Shown in pieces: positions 41,047 through 50,163 of a stretch of DNA of 64,000 nt. The notes beneath the pieces were generated by a model. The model saw only the letters and a program-made list of their open reading frames with translations. It had not been told where the DNA came from and made no database searches. Made by a program: the position numbers and the translations under genes. Location of the stretch: positions 103,133 to 167,132 of the forward strand of contig CAKZRU010000164.1 of NCBI GenBank assembly GCA_937146725.1. Direction: 5' to 3'. The DNA is from an uncultured Myxococcales bacterium. GTDB lineage: Bacteria; Myxococcota_A; Bradymonadia; UBA7976; VGTA01. Each line of letters begins with the position of its first letter. Positions within the stretch are counted from its first letter, which is position 1.

Positions 41047-41112
41047 GTTGATTTATTCCAAATGTACAAGCCGGCTTGGCTTTAAAAGCTAAAGTCATTG
41101 AAAGCTTAATCT

Positions 41113-44100
41113 TCATTGCTCTAAGGGTTCAAGTTCTATGACCCAAATCATACTTTTCTTTTTTTGGAGCTCCGGTGGTGTGAGATATAAGTCTTTATAT
41201 CCTTGGCTCTTAATCACGATGACCTCATTGGCTGGTACAATACAAAAAGCAAGATCATTGCAGAGGATACTTTGCTCTGAATGCTTGATAAAAGTAGCCT
41301 TGGGTGCATTCACCTTAACCGTGACCATGTCATTGGCACTGATGTCAGCACTAATGTCTGACTTTGACGCAGGCTCAACGCTTGCTCTTTTTATGTTTGA
41401 TAAGCTAGATTGCTTTGTCTGCCCTTCATAACCAGTTTGATTTGAACGCTCAGAACTAGGCACAGTTCTTTTTACAGCTAACCATTGCGTTACGGGTGCT
41501 CTGAGTAAAACCAAGCAACTCACAAAAACCAAAAATAATGCTATGTTTAATAACCATGAGTTTTGCGTATTTATTGGCGTTTGAGTTGAAGTAATCCGAG
41601 CATTATTTCGCTTAATCGGTGCCCTCTCTTGATTCACATAGGCTTGCCTATTGTAATAGGCTTGATTTTGCTGATGAGGCTGATCTGTATGCGGTGCATT
41701 TGGGCTAGAATTGATATACTCAGGCTCGGGCCCTCTTTTATTGAGAGTAATAGGTTCATGTCGGTTTGGATTATTGCTTGTTTTAACCAAAGGATAGGCA
41801 GAATGATTATTCACCGTTGAATTGGTTTGAGCGACTGTGGAAGATGAAAGTGGAGGATCGGGAATCTTCTCTAAGTTTTCATGTTGAGGAAGATAAGGAG
41901 CTGAATCCTTTGAATATTTAGGGATTGGTGGCGGATTGATTGAAGGGATTTGGATTTGTGGTTCAACTTCAACATAAGGCACCGAGCTTTCCAAAATAGC
42001 TTTAGGAGGATCGGTGGGGGCCTGCGAATCCAACTCCATTCGCTCATTTGGTCTTTGCGATAAGCTTTCCAAAGGCTTTGATGATCGAGAACGTAGATAG
42101 TCTTGAGTATCAGGTGGGATTGGAGAGCTTGACCAATTGGCATTTAAAATCGGTGCGGACTCAGAATATGCAGGGGTTTGTAGCTGTTTAGGTAAGTCAC
42201 TAATTGAGCTTGGCTCTATGTCATGATCTGAACCATAGTAAGTTTGATGATGAGCATAAGGAATCGAAGAAATATCTTGATAGGATTCCGGTAAGTCTTG
42301 ATATGACTGTTCAGGCTCGGCCGCTTGATATGCATGAGAGGGCTCTTGATATGCATGAGAGGGCTCTTGATATGCATGAGAGGACTCTTGATATGCATGA
42401 GAGGACTCTTGATATGCATGAGGCGGGTTGGAAAGAAAATCTTCGGCCTGGTGGTTTGTCTTATTCTGATCATTGTGATCAAGTGAATGTACATGGTTGT
42501 CAGTTCTTTCGACTCGCTGGCTTCTTAGCTCATTTGCTTGTCTTTCTTGATAATTATCCCAAACACCACTTTTTTGTATTGGCCGCGAATGACTCACTGT
42601 TCGCTGTTCAATACTATTTTCTGAGCGTTGTTGCTTGGCATCGTTTTTGAGCACAGAGCTCTTTTTTACATTCACATGTTCAAAGGACTGCTGATCATAT
42701 GGATTAGCTTCTACTTCCCCTAGTAGCTCTGGCGTGAGCGCCGGTACTTCAGCAGTCATCATCCAAGGTAAAGCTTGAGGAGAGGCATAGTCATGATCAA
42801 ACTCATCATAGGAGGGTATGTATTCAGTAATCGAACGTTCCGAGATCACATCGATGATCAGTAAAAGCTTTTGTTGATTTTTTATCCCGACGACATAGGG
42901 ATGGATGACCACATCTTGAGCTCTACCTTCATTACTTTCATTGCTTAAATGCAGGGTGTGACTAGGCTCAGTATGTGCAACTTGTCTAAGGATTTGAAAG
43001 AGAGGCGTGATCGGTTGAAACCCGCCAAGAATATCGAAAAGTTTTCTGCCGGTTAAACCGGATTTTTCATCTCCAGATAAAGCAGCTCTCAGTTGGGGAT
43101 GAGTATTGATCGCAATCCCAGCCATAGTACAAAATAACGGGGTTTCAGATCCCAAGGAAAATAGGCGGTACAGAGCGTTATTGTTTTCATCGATTCGCTT
43201 TTTATTAACCAAGGTAATAAATTGACGTCGGAATGAAAAGATCATCTCATCAATTTGCTTTAGCCATGATTCTTTTTGCCGTAATGCGCTTTGCTCAAGC
43301 TTTAATTCTTCAAGTAAACTGACCACAGTACGTCTAAATAAAGAGCAAGTAATCATTGGAATCAACTCGAGAGGTGGATGCGTAAAGCTAAGTTGAGCAA
43401 GTTCTTCAAAAAAAGAATTAAAAGCACTTGCCGGACGTCCGGCGGCTTGGGCGATAAACATATCAATGTAATCTCTTACTTTACGCTTCAGATTATGAGA
43501 CTGCAGTCTTGATTGTTCTGGTCTTTCAGTAATCGCTTGGGTCCACTTTTGGATGATTTGAGTTTGATAGGCTTGGAAGAATGAGGCTAAAGAATCAATC
43601 GCAGAAGAACTGAACTCTGGTTGATTTTCATATGGGCTCAAACTTTTATGCTGTGGTTTAGTAGAGGATAAATTAGAGTGATTTGGAGCGAGTGATGCTG
43701 TTTGTTGAATGGCAGCATTTGACCAAGTTGCTTGGCGCTGATTGGGTGCTAAACTAAACACATCCTCTTGTTGAGCTCTTCGTTTAATTGTGCTTAGGAT
43801 CTGCTCTAAGGCTCTTCGTAAAACATCAGCATTTTCGGGACGCTCTGTGGGCCCAATCGCTAAACATCTTTGAATGATTAAATCTAATTTAACGGGAGCC
43901 TTAACCTGTGGATGCTTATCTTTTAGCTTGGGTGCTGCTTGCTTAAAATGTGCAAAGCTCTTATCTCCGGCACTAGGCTCGCGTGGCGGATGCCCAGTTA
44001 AAAGCGCATACAGTGTTGCACCCACAGCATACAGATCAGTTTGAGCTGTAATGGCTCCACGCTCAGCTTGTTCGGGAGCCATGTAGTAATAAGTGCCAAC

Positions 44101-44655
44101 CAATGATCGATCTCGAGGTTCTATCTGTGAGTGATTATGCTGGGTTGCCAAGCCAAAATCTAATATTTTGACCTGAGCATTATCTACAGATTGAGCTTGC
44201 TTAAACAGGTTACTTGGTTTGATATCTCGGTGTATAATCCCTTGCTGATGAGCTTCACTAAGTGCCTTAAGAACTTCAATCATGATTTCTAGGCCTTCAA
44301 TCAGTGAAAATGGCCCATCTCGATCTAGCTTAGTTTGTAAGTCATGCCCCTCAAGCAGTTCCATGATGATGTAAGGGACTCGCTCAGGAGTAAGAGCATA
44401 TTTCAAAACTTTTAAAGTTTGAGCACTGTTGAGTAGGCCGGTTAGTTCTGCTTCTCGTCTAAAACGTTCACGAGCCTGAGTAGACTTTAGGAATTCTTGC
44501 CTTAAAATCTTTACGGCCACTCGACTACGATCACGAGTATTAATGCCCTGCCAGATGTCTCCCATTCCACCACGCCCAATGAGTAATTCTAGCTTAACTG
44601 AGTCAATCATGGCACCTGGTCCGATTCCTAAACTCATGACGCTTCTATACTCCAT
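41113..44655 (-). CDS. Ser/Thr protein kinase with RsbRD_N/PAS-like middle region, repeat-rich linker, C-terminal TM and small PEGA-like tail
   Basis: GRGGMGDIWQG, VAVKIL, IIHRDIKPSNLF, ILDFGLA, YYMAPEQAERG; TM LLNIALFLVFVSCLVLL. Confidence 0.9.
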   Translation of the reverse strand: MEYRSVMSLGIGPGAMIDSVKLELLIGRGGMGDIWQGINTRDRSRVAVKILRQEFLKSTQARERFRREAELTGLLNSAQTLKVLKYALTPERVPYIIMELLEGHDLQTKLDRDGPFSLIEGLEIMIEVLKALSEAHQQGIIHRDIKPSNLFKQAQSVDNAQVKILDFGLATQHNHSQIEPRDRSLVGTYYYMAPEQAERGAITAQTDLYAVGATLYALLTGHPPREPSAGDKSFAHFKQAAPKLKDKHPQVKAPVKLDLIIQRCLAIGPTERPENADVLRRALEQILSTIKRRAQQEDVFSLAPNQRQATWSNAAIQQTASLAPNHSNLSSTKPQHKSLSPYENQPEFSSSAIDSLASFFQAYQTQIIQKWTQAITERPEQSRLQSHNLKRKVRDYIDMFIAQAAGRPASAFNSFFEELAQLSFTHPPLELIPMITCSLFRRTVVSLLEELKLEQSALRQKESWLKQIDEMIFSFRRQFITLVNKKRIDENNNALYRLFSLGSETPLFCTMAGIAINTHPQLRAALSGDEKSGLTGRKLFDILGGFQPITPLFQILRQVAHTEPSHTLHLSNESNEGRAQDVVIHPYVVGIKNQQKLLLIIDVISERSITEYIPSYDEFDHDYASPQALPWMMTAEVPALTPELLGEVEANPYDQQSFEHVNVKKSSVLKNDAKQQRSENSIEQRTVSHSRPIQKSGVWDNYQERQANELRSQRVERTDNHVHSLDHNDQNKTNHQAEDFLSNPPHAYQESSHAYQESSHAYQEPSHAYQEPSHAYQAAEPEQSYQDLPESYQDISSIPYAHHQTYYGSDHDIEPSSISDLPKQLQTPAYSESAPILNANWSSSPIPPDTQDYLRSRSSKPLESLSQRPNERMELDSQAPTDPPKAILESSVPYVEVEPQIQIPSINPPPIPKYSKDSAPYLPQHENLEKIPDPPLSSSTVAQTNSTVNNHSAYPLVKTSNNPNRHEPITLNKRGPEPEYINSSPNAPHTDQPHQQNQAYYNRQAYVNQERAPIKRNNARITSTQTPINTQNSWLLNIALFLVFVSCLVLLRAPVTQWLAVKRTVPSSERSNQTGYEGQTKQSSLSNIKRASVEPASKSDISADISANDMVTVKVNAPKATFIKHSEQSILCNDLAFCIVPANEVIVIKSQGYKDLYLTPPELQKKKSMIWVIELEPLEQ
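42324..42422 (-). repeat. 21-bp coding tandem repeat, ~4.7 copies (HAYQE[P/S]S)
   Basis: cttgatatgcatgagagg[g/a]ct repeated in register. Confidence 0.95.
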
Positions 44656-44845
44656 CTAAGCAATATTAAAGAATGATAACTCGACTTAACACTAAACAAT
44701 AGGATAAGAGAATCACATATAACCGGCTGAGATCACATACACGTGAACCTATATCGAATTAACATAAAACAAAACTCTGCTTTTTATTACAAGATTTAAA
44801 TAAGAAATTACAAAGATTTTCTACATTTGCCTTTAAGTTAGAGGC

Positions 44846-46657
44846 TTATTTCAAGGCATCCGGTACATCCACATGCACCTCTAATAAAACGCCTTGTTGT
44901 GTAAAGTATAGTTCTAGCGATCTAAATAATTGCTCCGAGCTTTTTAGAAGAGGCTTCTTGGCAAGCGAAGGACTTACCTTACTTTGGTACGCATCTAATT
45001 TATCTTTTAACCATGACGAAAACATGGGTGGTAAAGCAAACTGAAGAAAAGGGTTCAATGCCGGTTGCTCATGATGCTTTTCTTCTTTATTTTGCAACAT
45101 GCTTTGATGCTTTCTTTCTCCCCACTTCCCAAGGCTAAACATTAGCTTTTGTTCACTGAGTGATAGTTTGGCCTCCTTTAATCGCTCACCTAAAAAACCT
45201 AAGGTCTTAAGTTGACCATCAAGGTGGTAGTAATCGCTAGGTAACTTGGGAAGCTGTAGTAAGCTCATTGTCATATTGAGTAATAATTGTGGAGAGCTGT
45301 GTAAAATCTCAGCCCAAAGTTCAAAGTTAGGCTGAGCTAAGGTACTCATTGTTTGCTGTTTTTGGTTGGATTTAAGTGGAGTTTTTGTGTTTTGACTTTT
45401 GTGTACAACAACGCTTAAGCCCTTTAGCTCACTTAAAAAACCACTGAGCATCATAAACTCAGGAGTGCTCAACATTTGAGGCCAAGCATTCAAGGATGAG
45501 AATAATGAACAAGTCCAAGGCTTGCTTTGCCAAAACTCTAGGGTTTGTCTGATAAAGGTAAGCAATGCTCCTGTATTTAAACGAAGTGATAATGAACCTG
45601 AGTCAAGACTACGTTTTTGTAGATTTGTAGGCATCAAGTTTTTAAAACTTGGGGCAAGCTGAGATTGTAGCTTTGTCTCTAAGTGTATTTGGGTCAAAAT
45701 ATTTAGTTGCTGTTGAGTTGTCTTTTTGAGCCCAAAACTTAATGTCTGAAACGTTGTAGCAAAGCGTCGAAAGTCTGGGGCACAGGCATCAAGAATCGGC
45801 ATGGGTAGACCCAAGGCTGTTCCGCTATGTTTAAGGAGTGGTTTTTGTGAACCAAAAATCATATTTATCAGGTGATTCACTTTAATCAACCCAGAGCCTC
45901 GTGCTCCCTTGGGCAACCCTTTAAAAGATTCCATTAATTCAGAGCTTAAAGACTCAGCTTGACGATTGCGTAAAAAGTATGAGAGCAAAATAGGTTCGCT
46001 GCGTTTAGGAAGCAATGACATATGCAGAATATTTTCATGTAAACGAACTAAAAGTACCCATCTTTTCATTTCTCTGCGCCAGTAATTACCCTGATGATGA
46101 TGCACCTCTTTAAAGCCATGGTTAATGGATTGAAGGTTTTTACTGGCCCATGTTTTTAGTTTTTGAGGATCGGTAATCTCTACCACCAAAGCTGGAATCA
46201 TGCCCAAGCCATAAACCCAAAAAGCACTTGAGCTACGTATTCCCAACTCTCCTAATTCTGCTTCAGTCTGTGGAAAGGGTAGACTTGAAATAGTAGTCCA
46301 TGCTTGTTTTTCTTCCTCTGTCCAATTTGGATATGCTCTTTCTACTTTAGCATGTATCTCTTGGCTCACCTTTTTAACCAAAGTCCAATCACTGGTTCCC
46401 TCAGAGTTAGAGTCATCCCAACGGGGTTCATAACCAAAGGCAAACACCGTATTTTTAGGGATACGATCACTCAAAAAACTCTTTTTTGCTTCAGTCAACG
46501 GTGTGCTTTTCACACTGAAGGGTTTTGACTGATCAACAAAACCAACTGAATTGGATTGGGGCTGTGCATGAACTATGTTTAGACACACACTCATGCACAG
46601 AGCAAAGCCACTTACTAAGAAAAAATGGATTAAAATCTGTTTTAGGGAATAGTTCAC
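44846..46657 (-). CDS. Hypothetical exported protein
   Basis: GTG start at 46657 preceded by GGAGAG (6-nt spacing) gives a clean signal peptide MNYSLKQILIHFFLVSGFALCMSVCLNIVHAQ; ORF track extends to 46699. Confidence 0.65.
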   Translation of the reverse strand: MNYSLKQILIHFFLVSGFALCMSVCLNIVHAQPQSNSVGFVDQSKPFSVKSTPLTEAKKSFLSDRIPKNTVFAFGYEPRWDDSNSEGTSDWTLVKKVSQEIHAKVERAYPNWTEEEKQAWTTISSLPFPQTEAELGELGIRSSSAFWVYGLGMIPALVVEITDPQKLKTWASKNLQSINHGFKEVHHHQGNYWRREMKRWVLLVRLHENILHMSLLPKRSEPILLSYFLRNRQAESLSSELMESFKGLPKGARGSGLIKVNHLINMIFGSQKPLLKHSGTALGLPMPILDACAPDFRRFATTFQTLSFGLKKTTQQQLNILTQIHLETKLQSQLAPSFKNLMPTNLQKRSLDSGSLSLRLNTGALLTFIRQTLEFWQSKPWTCSLFSSLNAWPQMLSTPEFMMLSGFLSELKGLSVVVHKSQNTKTPLKSNQKQQTMSTLAQPNFELWAEILHSSPQLLLNMTMSLLQLPKLPSDYYHLDGQLKTLGFLGERLKEAKLSLSEQKLMFSLGKWGERKHQSMLQNKEEKHHEQPALNPFLQFALPPMFSSWLKDKLDAYQSKVSPSLAKKPLLKSSEQLFRSLELYFTQQGVLLEVHVDVPDALK

Positions 46658-46725
46658 GCTATGCTCTCCGTTCTTAAACAAATAACGATTATTGATCAAT
46701 CATGAGAAATACTTTTGAGGTGTAT

Positions 46726-47379
46726 ATGTCAAGTGACCGCCGTCGAGAGAGGAAAAGACTTGCTTCCCAAGCGGTCGATCTCACTCAGTTTGAACAGTTT
46801 TATAAACAATACTATAGGTTCCTAAAATCAAATGCTTTAAAAAGTTGTCATGATGCGCCTACAGCCGAGTTACTCACTCATGAGGCCTTTGCGCGGGCAT
46901 CAAGAGCCTTTCATCGCTTTGATCACCAATATCCAAAAGCGTGGTTAAAACAAATTTTACGAAATGTAGTCATAGACTATTACAACAAAAAGAAAAGAGA
47001 GCAGGCTTTGTTTGCTCAAACCGACTTTGATCTTGTTGAAAAAATTCATCAGCACGAAGAAAGCCAACAACAAGATGTTAAGGATTATGAAATCCTTGAA
47101 AAAGTGATTAAGAACCAAGGAAACAAAGAGCAAGTCGAACAATCCAAGGCTCTCTTTGATACTTGGGGACAAAAGTATTTACCGGCTGATATGAAGGCTA
47201 GTTTAGAAGCCCTTTCTGAAGCTCATCGGAATATCATCTTAGCGAGAGAGGTTCTTGGCTATAACTATTCTGATATTAGCGTTACCTTTGAGATCAAAGA
47301 AGGCACCGTTATGAGTCGTCTAAGCCGTGCTCGTAAAGCACTTAAAGATCAACTTGATGAATACAAATCAAATCAATAA
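46726..47379 (+). CDS. ECF RNA polymerase sigma factor
   Basis: Region 2-like HEAFARASRAFHRFDHQYPKAWLKQILRNVVIDYY and region 4-like LSEAHRNIILAREVLGYNYSDISVTFEIKEGTVMSRLSRARKAL; gagg upstream of ATG 46726 (ORF track starts at 46702). Confidence 0.85.
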   Translation: MSSDRRRERKRLASQAVDLTQFEQFYKQYYRFLKSNALKSCHDAPTAELLTHEAFARASRAFHRFDHQYPKAWLKQILRNVVIDYYNKKKREQALFAQTDFDLVEKIHQHEESQQQDVKDYEILEKVIKNQGNKEQVEQSKALFDTWGQKYLPADMKASLEALSEAHRNIILAREVLGYNYSDISVTFEIKEGTVMSRLSRARKALKDQLDEYKSNQ

Positions 47380-47453
47380 ATCCTACTGATATTAAATATT
47401 CTTATAACTAAACTTACCTAGCTAGACTTCCCTCAACAAGATGGGAGATAATC

Positions 47454-48512
47454 ATGAAGCCAAATACAATTCCACTTAATCCTTATTCTCCTCTATTTCC
47501 ACACGGTCCAGCCCTTGCTACTTCACGCTTGGATTGGCAAGAGTTGGAACTGCTCTTTGAAGATTTTCCTTATGAGCTCTGCAAACGATTTGAATTAGTT
47601 GCCTCATTCTATGATGATGGAGCTTGCTCAGAGAAAGTAAATCAAGAACTCTTAATGCATTTAGAAACTTGTTCTCAGTGCCAAACAGAATTAACGACCC
47701 AAAGAGAGATGAGCGAGAGCTTTCTTTCACTTAGAAGTACACTTGCTGGCTCTGAGATTGAAGTAACCGAATCTGAGATTGAAGAGAGCTTTCAAAGTTT
47801 TCTCAATCATTACGGTGATCAGTTAGGTCAACAAGCGCAAGAAGTAGAGCCTAATGAACAGGATAACAGCAGTGTTACTTCTACAACGCATAAGCCTAGA
47901 ATGACTGTTGAATATAGTCCATCCACTAGATTTGCGAGCAAACATAAAGCGCTATTAGGGTTGATTGGTGCCGCTGCCTTACTCTTTGCCTATGGACCAG
48001 CTTTGATTGAAACAGAAATTCAAGAAAGTCCGTTTCCTGAGGTAAATCAACCAGCACAGACTGAACTCATGCAAAAGTCACAGTTAAGTCAAGCTTCACA
48101 GGACGGTCTTCCATTCAGTATAGAGCTCAATACAACAATCCGTTCAAAACTCACGCAAGAGTCTGCTGTTCTTCTGAAGCTTCATCATATTGTGTCTGTT
48201 AATGGACAAAGCTCAGCTCAATATGATTGGCGCTTTAAAAGCCAAACGATCCCTGTGCATTTAACAGTGACTTCGCTTACACCAGCACAGGCTATACAGC
48301 TAACCCAAAAACTAAAGTCAAAGGGTGAGGGTCTCAAGATTTTAAAAGAGAGTAAACAGCAAGAACTATTGATTAACAGTCATCAATCGGAGCAAATGCA
48401 GCATATTGAATATGTACAAGATCATCGGCACTTCCAATGGTCTAGTCAACATTCTAATGCAATCCCCTTGCTACACTTGCTTGCTGAACAACAGGCCGCA
48501 AGTGACGATTAA
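47454..48512 (+). CDS. Zinc-finger (ZAS-type) transmembrane anti-sigma factor
   Basis: HLETCSQC (HxxxCxxC), single TM ALLGLIGAAALLFAYGPAL, directly downstream of the ECF sigma gene. Confidence 0.78.
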   Translation: MKPNTIPLNPYSPLFPHGPALATSRLDWQELELLFEDFPYELCKRFELVASFYDDGACSEKVNQELLMHLETCSQCQTELTTQREMSESFLSLRSTLAGSEIEVTESEIEESFQSFLNHYGDQLGQQAQEVEPNEQDNSSVTSTTHKPRMTVEYSPSTRFASKHKALLGLIGAAALLFAYGPALIETEIQESPFPEVNQPAQTELMQKSQLSQASQDGLPFSIELNTTIRSKLTQESAVLLKLHHIVSVNGQSSAQYDWRFKSQTIPVHLTVTSLTPAQAIQLTQKLKSKGEGLKILKESKQQELLINSHQSEQMQHIEYVQDHRHFQWSSQHSNAIPLLHLLAEQQAASDD

Positions 48513-48518
48513 AACTTT

Positions 48519-49172
48519 CTAGAGATGATGGCGTCTTGGCCACCATGGTCCATTTAAAAGCTCTCCTTGAGCTGATAGGTGCATAACACAAGTTTCAATC
48601 TCACCTGCGTTTTCATTCTTATCTTGATAAGGTAATTGTGAAATTAGCACTGCACTAATTTCTGGGCTAACCGGTACAGAAATCGCTGATATTGGATGAT
48701 GATAACCAGTGACCTGATGATGTGATTCACCATAATGAATTAAAAAAGCATCTGGGGATCCAATCAGTTCGTCATGAAAGCAAAGTTTGATTTGATCAAA
48801 ACTAAATGGCTTTTTTGGAATCGGTAAGAGGTTCATGTTTTGAGTCCATAGAGCGCCTTGGATTGGGTCTCTTAAAAATTGATTTCTTCTTTCTTCATGC
48901 AAGCCTTGCAGTAGACTGGTTTTGTATTGAGGTATCGGCGGGGGACGTTCAAGATTCTCCAATGCTGAACAAAGAACGTTCAGTTCATAGGGATGAGCAA
49001 TAACATTAGAAACGCCAAGTCTTCTTAAAGTCCAAAGTAGATCAGAATACGGTTTTAGCTTTAGCTGTGGACTAGATGTGCTTTCAACTTGATCATTATT
49101 TAAATCAACACTAGTTCTAGTCGTCATACTCACAAGCGCGATAAGAGGTCTACTTTTAGGATGATCTAACAT
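48519..49172 (-). CDS. Hypothetical protein, probably co-transcribed with the DUF692 gene
   Basis: Same strand, 61 bp downstream of the DUF692 gene; no recognised motif. Confidence 0.6.
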   Translation of the reverse strand: MLDHPKSRPLIALVSMTTRTSVDLNNDQVESTSSPQLKLKPYSDLLWTLRRLGVSNVIAHPYELNVLCSALENLERPPPIPQYKTSLLQGLHEERRNQFLRDPIQGALWTQNMNLLPIPKKPFSFDQIKLCFHDELIGSPDAFLIHYGESHHQVTGYHHPISAISVPVSPEISAVLISQLPYQDKNENAGEIETCVMHLSAQGELLNGPWWPRRHHL

Positions 49173-49233
49173 AATTTGGCTTCATGATTTCTACTGGATT
49201 ATTAAGGTTGTTTATGCTCTAAGTGCTCAACAC

Positions 49234-50130
49234 TTATTTACTTCTCCATGCTGAATGAGAAGGTAGGTGCATATCTAGATGTTGCCTTAATTCTAACAGA
49301 GGCGCTTGGCATGACTCAAATGAGTTTCTTTCGCACTCAAAGATCACTGCTCTTAACTCAGTGAGTTGATCTGCAATCATATTAAAAAGCGACCATGTTT
49401 CGGGTAATATGACCGGAGAATGGTCATCGGCAATATAGGCAAGTCCTTGATGCACTTTGTGGCTACCACCCGCCATATGAACTTCGATCACCTTATCTAT
49501 TGGAAAGCCATCTATTCCGGTCTCTAAAGAAAAGCCCATCGCATTTTGATAAATACTCAAATGCGCTAGATCAAGAAGCATACCTGTGTCAGCTCGTTCC
49601 AAAACGATCGCAAAGAAGTCTAAGATATGTAAAGGACCAACATAGATATGTCCGGGCGGATTTTCTGGTAAAACTTCAAGGCCGGTTTCTTCTCTTAACT
49701 TGATAATGCCATCAGCCAAAGCATACGCACTATCCTTAGTCAAGATGGGTGGTAATAACAGCATATGTCCTTCAGAACGAGGACCATGATGCCACAGGCC
49801 GGCATCTCCACATAGCCAAGCTGGTTGAGCAAGTTCAATCAGCGCTCTTACCTGAGCCAACCATTCATCATCAAAGTCGTTTGGGTCATCAAGATTGATA
49901 TCTAAGAAATGATAGGTTGTTGGTTGCTTATCCTTAATCCAATTTAAGGCATCTGTATCAAGGCCTTTAATCACCTCAATGCCTAACTCCAAAACCTCAG
50001 CACACTGAGGTAAGGTTTTTTTTAAACGCTCTAAATCTAATGAACCTTCAGCTTGAAAGGCACCATACTCGGTTGAAATTCCCATACCCAAAGTTGGAAG
50101 AGCTTCTAAACGTTTATAAAATTGACCCAT
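49234..50130 (-). CDS. DUF692 family (MbnB/TglH-like) TIM-barrel protein
   Basis: EVLPENPPGHIYVGPLHILDFFAIVLERADTGMLLDLAHLSIYQ...VIEVHMAGGSHK...DDHSPVILPETW...VIFECERN follows the DUF692 pattern. Confidence 0.8.
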   Translation of the reverse strand: MGQFYKRLEALPTLGMGISTEYGAFQAEGSLDLERLKKTLPQCAEVLELGIEVIKGLDTDALNWIKDKQPTTYHFLDINLDDPNDFDDEWLAQVRALIELAQPAWLCGDAGLWHHGPRSEGHMLLLPPILTKDSAYALADGIIKLREETGLEVLPENPPGHIYVGPLHILDFFAIVLERADTGMLLDLAHLSIYQNAMGFSLETGIDGFPIDKVIEVHMAGGSHKVHQGLAYIADDHSPVILPETWSLFNMIADQLTELRAVIFECERNSFESCQAPLLELRQHLDMHLPSHSAWRSK

Positions 50131-50163
50131 ATTAAAGCCTATTTCATCCTTTTAGAATTTCAT

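Noticed and set aside
42204-42650. 148-aa + strand ORF with LDMHERA repeats
   Set aside because: Antisense to the HAYQE repeat within the kinase gene; low-complexity artefact
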